From contig NZ_JBHLJR010000006.1 of assembly GCF_043677095.1 (NCBI RefSeq), positions 248,001-312,000 of the forward strand: a stretch of DNA of 64,000 nt, given 5' to 3'. This stretch comes from Natronococcus roseus (GTDB lineage Archaea > Halobacteriota > Halobacteria > Halobacteriales > Natrialbaceae). Position numbers and translations under genes: made by a program. Under the pieces are notes generated by a model. That model worked only from the letters and a program-made list of their open reading frames with translations. It was not told the DNA's origin and did not search any database. Of this stretch, positions 12,678-19,403 are shown piece by piece (position 1 is the stretch's first letter; every line of letters begins with the position of its first letter).

Positions 12678-13982
12678 TCAGGCCGCCGACTCCTCGACGG
12701 TCGGGCTCAGGCTCCCGGTATGGCTGTAGACGCCGGCGACGAGGACGACGCCGGCCAGCAGCGGAACGACGGTGCTCACCGCGTACATCACCTCGAACCC
12801 GATCGTCTCGGCGAACGGCACCGCGATCATCGGCCCGAGTCCGCCGCCGACGTCGCCGAGAACGTTGTTCGTCCCCATCGCCCGTCCCATCCGATCCTCC
12901 TCGGTGAGATCCGCCAGCAAGGCGGTCAGCGGGCCGCCGACGCCGCCCTGACCGGCACCGATCAGCGCACAGGCGAGCACGACGGCGGGTAGCGAGGGCG
13001 CCACCGTCAGAACCGCGAAGCCGACGCAGGCCGTAACCAGAAAGAGGACGAGGATCGGAACCCGTGTGCCGACGGAGTCGCTCAGCGCGCCCCCGACGAT
13101 CGTAAACACCGCACCGGCCAGCACCGAAACCGCCATCAGCATCCCGGACGTTCCCTGCGCGCCGTACTCGAGGTCGTAGCCGAGGACCGTCGTCGAGATC
13201 GTCAGCGCCTCGATCTGCAGGTAGATCACCAGCGTCGAGAACAGGACGCCGACGTACGCGAAGTACAGCCCGAAGTTGACCAGCCCGACGGTGAGCGCGG
13301 GGACGGTCAGCTCGAGGTCCCACGGTTTGACCGAGGAGTCGCGCTCCTCGACGTGGGTCTCGGGGACGACGAAGTAAGCGATGATACTCGCCAGCCCGGC
13401 GAAGGCGGCCGCGAGGACGAACGCCTCGGCGTTGCCGTAGGTCTCGCTGACGACGCCGCCCAGCACGAGTCCCGCGGGAAAGCCGAAGGTGATCCCCGCG
13501 CGGACGATCCCCATGCTCGTTCCCCGGGAGCCGGAGTCGCTGACGTCGGCCGTGATCGTGTACGCCGTCGCGAACACGAGCGCGCTGCCGACGCCCCACA
13601 GGACCCGGGCGACCATGAACCAGGCCTCGGGGACGTCCGGGAGGAACCACAGCGACGGGTGGGCCGCCAGCAGGGCGACGACGTAGCCGAACGTCGCGAC
13701 GCCCTCGATCGCCAGCCCCGCGATGAACGGTTTCCGGGTGCCGATCCGATCGACGAGCACGCCCGCGGGCGCGTTCGCGACCAGTCTGGTCCAGCGGTTG
13801 GCCGCGAGGATCGCCCCGACCATGAACGCCGAGATCCCCAGCACTTCCCCGAGATTCGGCAGGATCGGGAAGATGACGCCGCCGCCGAACCCGACGAAGA
13901 AGGTGCTCGCGACGACGGCGAGGACGACCGACCGGGGGGAGACGTCGAGCGGTTCGCTCGAGTCGGAGGACGCTTCGGACAT
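12678..13982 (-). CDS. MFS transporter
   Basis: A 434-residue membrane protein with about twelve hydrophobic segments. MFS loop motifs are visible: the loop 2-3 motif with DRIGTRKPFIAG, and SDSVGTRVPILV in the second half. An acidic, Ser-rich N-terminus precedes helix 1. The substrate is unknown. It lies 58 bases upstream of, and on the same strand as, the DapA/KdgA-like gene, which may mean uptake of a sugar-acid or amino-acid substrate. Confidence 0.82.
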   Translation of the reverse strand: MSEASSDSSEPLDVSPRSVVLAVVASTFFVGFGGGVIFPILPNLGEVLGISAFMVGAILAANRWTRLVANAPAGVLVDRIGTRKPFIAGLAIEGVATFGYVVALLAAHPSLWFLPDVPEAWFMVARVLWGVGSALVFATAYTITADVSDSGSRGTSMGIVRAGITFGFPAGLVLGGVVSETYGNAEAFVLAAAFAGLASIIAYFVVPETHVEERDSSVKPWDLELTVPALTVGLVNFGLYFAYVGVLFSTLVIYLQIEALTISTTVLGYDLEYGAQGTSGMLMAVSVLAGAVFTIVGGALSDSVGTRVPILVLFLVTACVGFAVLTVAPSLPAVVLACALIGAGQGGVGGPLTALLADLTEEDRMGRAMGTNNVLGDVGGGLGPMIAVPFAETIGFEVMYAVSTVVPLLAGVVLVAGVYSHTGSLSPTVEESAA

Positions 13983-14095
13983 GCCAGTGTTTCGATTCGT
14001 AACTCGATAGGCCGGACCCGATCTTGATTATTCCGAACGACGGAGATCGTGCCGGTACCGGGTGGCCGAAAACGACGGCCGAACGCGAAACAGCG

Positions 14096-15301
14096 CTAGA
14101 ACGTGGTCAGCTCGCCGTCGATCACCTGGCGGGTGATCTCGGTGACGTCGCCGAGTTCGGCGTCGACGATCGTCTCGACGTCTTCCTCGACGTCCTCGAG
14201 GGCGACGCCCTCGTCGGTGACGACGTGGACGTCGGCGACGTGTGGCTGGTCGATCGGGCGACCGATCTGGGAGAGCAGCCGAACGCGCAGGTCGCGGATC
14301 CCGTCGACGTCGTCGACGACCGACTCGGCGATCGACGTCGAGAGCAGGTTGTAGATCTTCCCGATGTGGTTGACGGGGTTTTTCCCGCTGGTCGCTTCCA
14401 TCGACATCGACCGGTTGGGGGTGATGAGGCCGTTCGCGCGGTTGCCCCGGCCCACGGAGCCGTCGTCGCCCTGCTCGGCGGAGGTCCCAGTCACGGTGAG
14501 GTAGATCGACCCCTCCTCGTAGTCGTCGGCGGTGTTGACGTGAACGTCGACCTCCCGGTCGGTGTGGTCGTCCGCGACCTCGCCGACGAATTCGCGGACC
14601 GACTCGACCGCGTCGGCGTACTCGTCGATGTCGGCAACGTACTCGTCGACCATCGCCGCGGCGACGGTGACGTCGATCCGATCGCCCTCCCGTTTGCCCA
14701 TAATCTTCACGTCGGGGCCGAGTTCGGGGTGGGTGCTCGCGTACTCGCCGTTGAGCCGGCGCTCGGCCTCGAGGACGATCTGCTCGGTTTCGGTCAGTGG
14801 CGCGTGGCCGACGCCGAAGCTGGTGTCGTTGGCCATCGGGACGCTCACTTCGTCCTCGCCGAAGACCTCCTGAAGGTCGCCGCTGCCCTCGCCGAGCTTG
14901 ACGTCGACGACGATGTCCTCGCCGTAGGTGAGCTGCGGGATCGTCTCCTCGAGATACTCGCGGGCGGCCCGCAGCGCGATCGTCTCGGCGGGGATCGCCT
15001 GCCCCTCGTAGCGCTTGGTCGCGCGGCCGACGATCAGCAGGTAGATGGGATCGACGACCTCGCCGCCGCCGAAGGCGGGCGCGGCCTCGCCGGCGACCAG
15101 CTGGGTTTCGTCGGTGTTGAAGTGGAGCACTTCGCCGACGCGGTCGATGTACTCGCGGGCGAGCGCCCCGGCGACGCTCTCGGCGACGCCGTCACAGATC
15201 GAGTCGGGGTGACCGATCCCCTTTCGCTCGACGATTTCGACCTCCTGATCCTCTACTGCCTGGCGGTCGATCGGCTCGACCCGGATATTCCGCTGACTCA
15301 T
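14096..15301 (-). CDS. metK: Methionine adenosyltransferase, archaeal type
   Basis: Makes S-adenosylmethionine from Met and ATP. The 401 residues match the archaeal MetK family (distinct from the bacterial one): VERKGIGHPDSICDGVAE near the N-terminus, GGGEVVDPIYLLIVGRATK, and GRGNRANGLITPNRSMSMEATSGKNPVNHIGK (quoted in parts: GRGNRANGLITPNRS, then SGKNPVNHIGK). I chose the ATG at 15301 (MSQRNIRVEPIDR); a GTTATAG box (15328-15334, complement) sits about 30 bases upstream. Confidence 0.95.
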   Translation of the reverse strand: MSQRNIRVEPIDRQAVEDQEVEIVERKGIGHPDSICDGVAESVAGALAREYIDRVGEVLHFNTDETQLVAGEAAPAFGGGEVVDPIYLLIVGRATKRYEGQAIPAETIALRAAREYLEETIPQLTYGEDIVVDVKLGEGSGDLQEVFGEDEVSVPMANDTSFGVGHAPLTETEQIVLEAERRLNGEYASTHPELGPDVKIMGKREGDRIDVTVAAAMVDEYVADIDEYADAVESVREFVGEVADDHTDREVDVHVNTADDYEEGSIYLTVTGTSAEQGDDGSVGRGNRANGLITPNRSMSMEATSGKNPVNHIGKIYNLLSTSIAESVVDDVDGIRDLRVRLLSQIGRPIDQPHVADVHVVTDEGVALEDVEEDVETIVDAELGDVTEITRQVIDGELTTF

Positions 15302-15454
15302 TACTGGGAGTTGACCGAGCGTGGTTCTATAACTTGCGGAAACAGATTCCGACCAGAAAATGCTGAGGGGTAATACTGTCGGATACGGTACATCGATGAC
15401 CAATCTTGGTGGTTGCGACGGGTTGTCCCTTCCGCGTGACGTTCGGCGAGTCGC

Positions 15455-16000
15455 CTATCCGGACTCGAGCAACAGCTCCAGGTACGACGTCCGAAGCTGA
15501 TCGTCGGGATCGAGTCCGAGTCGCTCGAGGACGCCGAAGGCGCCCTCGCGGGCGTCCTCGAGGTCGGCTTCATCGTCGACTTCCGTCTCGACCTCGACGT
15601 ACTCGCCGACGCCGTCGACCGAGTCGAGGGTGATCGCGTACCCCTCGAGTTCGAATCGGTCGCGCTCTTTGCGGACCGTCGCGGCGGGCTCGAAGCCGAG
15701 CTTCGTCAGGACGGCGTCGACCTTCTCCCCGTCGCCAACGGCGGTTTCGACCTCCTCGCGACTCTTCGAGGCGTCGTCGACGAGGGGTCCCTTGTAGGTG
15801 AGGCGGGTCTCGTCGGGGTCGTCCTCGGGGCGCTCCGAGCGGATCCGAAGCGCCTCGTCGGTCTCGGGAAACGAACGATGGGGCGCGTCGTAGTAGGTGT
15901 CCGCCTGGACGACGGCGCCCGTCGGCGTCGCCTCGAGTTCGTCCAGCCGAGCGCGGACGGCCTCGAGATCGGCGGGCACTTTGACCTCAACCTCGTACAT
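15455..16000 (-). CDS. CYTH-domain protein (CyaB / thiamine-triphosphatase-like)
   Basis: 181 residues. The N-terminus MYEVEVKVPADL carries the ExExK motif of the CYTH superfamily of triphosphate-tunnel enzymes; DTYYDAP, LRIRSE and TRLTYKG are later tunnel residues. Archaeal members are often called class IV adenylate cyclases, but triphosphate hydrolysis is equally possible. The frame is open upstream, but the ATG at 16000 is where homology begins. It is divergent from the FKBP gene with an 88-base shared promoter region. Confidence 0.85.
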   Translation of the reverse strand: MYEVEVKVPADLEAVRARLDELEATPTGAVVQADTYYDAPHRSFPETDEALRIRSERPEDDPDETRLTYKGPLVDDASKSREEVETAVGDGEKVDAVLTKLGFEPAATVRKERDRFELEGYAITLDSVDGVGEYVEVETEVDDEADLEDAREGAFGVLERLGLDPDDQLRTSYLELLLESG

Positions 16001-16057
16001 ACGTCGGAAAAGGTGGACGGGTCCTAAGTAACAGTTGCTCTCGGGAGAAAACGTCGT

Positions 16058-16065
16058 ACTTAAAT
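16058..16065 (+). promoter_or_regulatory. TATA-like box of the FKBP gene
   Basis: ACTTAAAT is centred about 27 bases before the ATG at 16089, as expected for a leaderless haloarchaeal transcript. Confidence 0.45.
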
Positions 16066-16088
16066 GTGGACGGGCGGACGTACAACGT

Positions 16089-17057
16089 ATGACCGAGGAA
16101 GAGGAAGCCGAAGCCGAAGCGCAGGCCGATGACGTCGACGAGAACGAAGACGCCAACGAAGCCGAGGGGCTTCAGGCCGGCGACTTCGTAACGCTCGCCT
16201 ACACCGCCTACACCACCGAGGACGACCAGCTGGTCGACACGACCGACCCCGAGGTCGCCGAGGAGGAGGGCGTCGCCGACCAGGCCGAGGAGTTCGAGCC
16301 GCGAACGCTCGTCCTCGGCGAGGGCCACATCTTCGACGAGGTCGAGGACGCGATCATCGGCGGCGAGGTCGGCGACTCCGGCACCGTCACGATCGAGGCC
16401 GCGGAGGCCTTCGGCGAGTACGATCCGGACGACGTCCAGACCGTCAGCGCCGAGAAGATCGACGAGGACGACCGCTACCCCGGCGCGAACGTCCAGATCG
16501 ACGGCAAGCAGGGCTACATCAGCACGATCGTCGGCGGCCGCGCCCGCGTCGACTTCAACCACCCGCTCGCGGGTGAGGACGTCGAGTACGAGTACGAGGT
16601 CGTCGAGGAGGTCGACGACATCGAACAGCAGGCCGCCGGCCTGTTCGAGATGTACCTCGGGATGGAGCCCGATCTCTGGATCGAGACCGACGAGGTCGAG
16701 GAGGAGGTCCCCGTCGAGTCCGACGAGGACGAGGAAGACGAGGACGCCGAGCCCGAGTTCGAGACGGAGGTCGTCGAGAAGGAGACGCTCTACCTCGAGG
16801 CCACGCCCCAGATGACGATGAACCAGCAGTGGATGATGGGCAAACAGCAGATCGGCCAGGACGTCATCGACAAGCTGGGCGTCGACCGCGTCATCGTCCA
16901 GGAGGTCATCGACGGCATGGGCGGCATGGGCATGCCCGGCATGATGGGCGGTATGGGCGGCGGCGCAGGCGGCGAAGCCGACATCGAGGAGGCCCTCGAG
17001 GAGGCCGACGTCGACGCCGACGAGATCGTCGAGGAGCTCGAAGGCGCCGAGGAGTAA
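16089..17057 (+). CDS. FKBP-type peptidyl-prolyl isomerase (SlyD-like)
   Basis: 322 residues. After an acidic N-terminus comes an FKBP domain with an insert-in-flap like archaeal SlyD (GDFVTLAYTAYTTEDDQLVDTTD; GEGHIFDEVEDAIIGGEVGD), then FNHPLAG. The C-terminal half carries an acidic stretch and a Met/Gly-rich segment (about 272-301: MGGMGMPGMMGGMGG), then an acidic helix. It is likely a cytosolic folding helper. The ATG at 16089 is supported by its TATA box. Confidence 0.88.
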   Translation: MTEEEEAEAEAQADDVDENEDANEAEGLQAGDFVTLAYTAYTTEDDQLVDTTDPEVAEEEGVADQAEEFEPRTLVLGEGHIFDEVEDAIIGGEVGDSGTVTIEAAEAFGEYDPDDVQTVSAEKIDEDDRYPGANVQIDGKQGYISTIVGGRARVDFNHPLAGEDVEYEYEVVEEVDDIEQQAAGLFEMYLGMEPDLWIETDEVEEEVPVESDEDEEDEDAEPEFETEVVEKETLYLEATPQMTMNQQWMMGKQQIGQDVIDKLGVDRVIVQEVIDGMGGMGMPGMMGGMGGGAGGEADIEEALEEADVDADEIVEELEGAEE

Positions 17058-17060
17058 CGG

Positions 17061-17079
17061 TTCCGTTTTTGCAGTTTTC
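17061..17079 (+). terminator. T-rich terminator of the FKBP gene
   Basis: Two T-runs (TTTTT and TTTT) within 20 bases of the stop codon, the usual archaeal intrinsic terminator without a needed hairpin. Confidence 0.5.
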
Positions 17080-17249
17080 GTAAACCCCCTCCAGACACAT
17101 CGCTGTTCGTTCCCTTCGGACGGCTCGAGCCGTCTATACCAGTAAGCACGATTTCGTTATTCAGAGTGGGGTATGAGACTCGCGTTCCGTACAAGTCGAA
17201 CAGGCAACGGAGCAGCAATCGGGTTCTCCCATAGCTATCAAGAGGGGCC

Positions 17250-17275
17250 TGCTGAATAGAGAGCGTGTATGTAGC
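17250..17275 (+). repeat. TGCTGAATA-type repeat, copy A (left of selO)
   Basis: TGCTGAATAGAGAGCGTGTA matches, in opposite orientation, copies at 19009-19029 and 19230-19254. Together they bracket selO as inverted repeats. Confidence 0.55.
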
Positions 17276-17368
17276 ACACGCCCCTTTGACCCTCTCTAAC
17301 CGATCGACTCTTAGCATTTTCAAAGATAACATTAATAACGCAAGCGAGATAATCCCGCATGAAACTAA

Positions 17369-18763
17369 ATGCCCTTTTCATTTGATACCACTTACAAAAA
17401 TGTAGACTCAAGCCTTTATTCGAGGGTAACGCCCAAAAGTATCGCTGATCCCGAAATTCTGCTTCTTAATGACGGACTATGTGCTGATCTTGGATTGGAT
17501 ACCGCGGAGCTCAATGCTGAAATTCTAGCAGGCCAGGACCTCCTGGAAGAACCGATCGCCCAGGCATATGCGGGCCACCAGTATGGAAGTTTTACCGTCC
17601 TGGGCGATGGGAGAGCGATGATACTCGGCGAACACGTACACGATGGGAATAGATACGATATTCAACTGAAAGGCTCTGGTCGAACGCCGTACTCCAGACG
17701 GGGCGATGGCAAGGCAACTGTCAGCTCGATGCTCAGAGAGTATCTGTACTCGTATGCGATGCAGAATCTAAACATCAACACATCGAGAGCCCTGTCGGTC
17801 GTCGAAACTGACGAAGCAGTCGACCGACGACGGACAGAACCTGGAGCCATCCTCGTCCGAGTGATGAACAGCCACATTCGATACGGGACCTTCCAGTACG
17901 TTGCAGGCCAAACATCCGACGAACTACAGCGATTCACCGACTATGTTATCGACAGGCATTACCCGCAGCTAACTGCAAAGGATCGCACATACCTGGAGTT
18001 CTTCGATGCAGTCATGCAGTCGTCGATCGAGATGGTTGTCGACTGGCTGCGTGTCGGATTCATCCACGGCGTCATGAATACGGACAACATGAGTATCGAC
18101 GGAGAAACGTTTGATTACGGACCCTGTGCGTTCATGAATTACTATGATGAGGAGACGGTCTTCAGTTCGATCGATAAGCACGGGCGGTATGCGTTCGGAA
18201 ACCAGCGCCCCATCTTGCGGTGGAATCTTGAACGGTTCGCAGAGGCACTCCAACCGCTGTGTACACAATCAGCGCTCACGTATGACGAACTCGAAGCCAA
18301 ACTAACCGAATTCGAGGATCGATTTGATGCGCAATACTACACGATGATGCGGAAGAAACTGGGGATCAGCTCGGATGATGAGGAAGAACTCGTCGATGAG
18401 TTCCTGGAATGGCTTCGCAAATCGAACGCAGACTATACCAATACGTTCCTCGAATTAGAGACGCCCGGTACGTTTGATGACCCAGTGTTTGCAACTGCAG
18501 AATTCGAACAGCTTAGGAAGAAATTGGCTGCTGTCGGCCTAGATGAGGAGTTGATGCAGGAAGCCAACCCACGGTATATCCCCCGCAACTACCTAGTTGA
18601 AGAGGCACTGGATGAGTATCTCGAAACTGGGGATCTATCCAAGTTCGAGGGGTTATTGACCGTATTGGAAAACCCCTACAGATCGAAGGATATGTGTTCA
18701 CAATTCCAGCAACCACCGCCACGAGAATTCGATGCAGAGTATACAACGTACTGTAATACTTGA
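17369..18763 (+). CDS. selO: SelO (YdiU) family protein adenylyltransferase
   Basis: 464 residues of the SelO/UPF0061 pseudokinase family, which transfers AMP from ATP to Ser/Thr/Tyr of target proteins. Signature blocks: AYAGHQYGSFTVLGDGRA, LKGSGRTPYSRRGDG (ATP-flipping loop), SSMLREYL, GFIHGVMNTDNMS and FDYGPCAFM (metal site). The end TTYCNT resembles the Cys-containing C-terminus of bacterial forms. Codons are much richer in A/T than in all neighbours (Lys AAA, Ile ATA, Arg AGA appear), and inverted repeats flank it: signs of transfer. It is slightly shorter than E. coli YdiU. Confidence 0.9.
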   Translation: MPFSFDTTYKNVDSSLYSRVTPKSIADPEILLLNDGLCADLGLDTAELNAEILAGQDLLEEPIAQAYAGHQYGSFTVLGDGRAMILGEHVHDGNRYDIQLKGSGRTPYSRRGDGKATVSSMLREYLYSYAMQNLNINTSRALSVVETDEAVDRRRTEPGAILVRVMNSHIRYGTFQYVAGQTSDELQRFTDYVIDRHYPQLTAKDRTYLEFFDAVMQSSIEMVVDWLRVGFIHGVMNTDNMSIDGETFDYGPCAFMNYYDEETVFSSIDKHGRYAFGNQRPILRWNLERFAEALQPLCTQSALTYDELEAKLTEFEDRFDAQYYTMMRKKLGISSDDEEELVDEFLEWLRKSNADYTNTFLELETPGTFDDPVFATAEFEQLRKKLAAVGLDEELMQEANPRYIPRNYLVEEALDEYLETGDLSKFEGLLTVLENPYRSKDMCSQFQQPPPREFDAEYTTYCNT

Positions 18764-19008
18764 TCGGATATCACCAAACAGAACATAGTCATCGATTTTA
18801 GCTGTCGCAAGCGGTTCCATCTCCTCGATACCATCGCAAACTGTCAGTAAGGTTGGCCGATCCGTAGCTCCGCGAGGAGTATGAGTTTCCGCTCGGGTTG
18901 GAGTATTCTCTATTGCTCAGGCTGGGACGCTATCGTCGGCGAGCGGTGGTCGCTGTCGGCGAACTGCTAGGCATTGTCGATTGAGAGAGCAGCATTCGCA
19001 AATACATG

Positions 19009-19029
19009 ACACGCGCTCTGTATTCAGCA
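19009..19029 (-). repeat. TGCTGAATA-type repeat, copy B (right of selO)
   Basis: The complement reads TGCTGAATACAGAGCGCGTG. It matches copy A at 17 of its first 19 bases, in opposite orientation. Confidence 0.55.
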
Positions 19030-19066
19030 AAGGCTGAACGTTCTACTCAGATTCTGTCAGAAACTG

Positions 19067-19254
19067 CGTGCTGAATCCTGCGAACTTTTTTACCGAGGAC
19101 ATCGGCTGACGCCGAAGGCGTCAGCCTCAACCCCCGGCAAAAAGCTTCGATGAGAAAAGGCCGACGGCTCGCCCACGGGGCTCGCAGTCGGTGAAACGCC
19201 TCGCTTCGCTCGGCGTATGCTTCTCCGTTCCATACGCGCGCTGTATTCAGCACG
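19067..19254. mobile_element. MITE-like palindromic element
   Basis: 188 bases bounded by perfect 10-base inverted ends, CGTGCTGAAT (19067-19076) and ATTCAGCACG (19245-19254). Inside are a perfect hairpin GGCTGACGCC-GAA-GGCGTCAGCC (19104-19126) and GCCTCGCTTCGCTCGGC. It has no transposase. The same TGCTGAAT core occurs in the repeats beside selO. No clear target-site duplication was found, so the exact ends are uncertain. Confidence 0.5.
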
Positions 19255-19403
19255 ACTTCCTCAAAACCCCTATTAGTTGATAGAAGAGGCGGCATTTACG
19301 TAACGATTCGCCGTTCAGTTCACAGGCCAAACTAAATAAGGAAACGTATTACCAACTACTGAGAGTATCCCCAGTTCTCCGATCGGGTCGTCCGATACTG
19401 TGG

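Larger units (their letters stand above)
17058..17368. other. Intergenic region between FKBP gene and selO
   Basis: No gene seen. It holds T-runs after the FKBP stop (GTTTTTGCAGTTTT, 17065-17078), likely the terminator; a perfect 16-base palindrome GACGGCTCGAGCCGTC (17119-17134); the first TGCTGAATA-type repeat (17250-17275); and an A/T-rich stretch ACATTAATAAC near 17330-17340, likely the selO promoter. A/T content rises sharply here compared with the left flank. Confidence 0.6.
18764..19403. other. Non-coding region after selO with repeats
   Basis: 640 bases without a convincing gene. It holds repeat copy B (19009-19029, minus), then a 188-base MITE-like element (19067-19254). The left part (18764-19000) shares selO's mixed composition and shows no recognisable product. 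The right part holds A/T-rich promoter-like sequence with no obvious target. Confidence 0.6.

Noticed and set aside
19047..19295. An 82-codon minus-strand frame after selO
   Set aside because: It runs through the inverted ends and hairpin of the MITE-like element; no homology-like motif.
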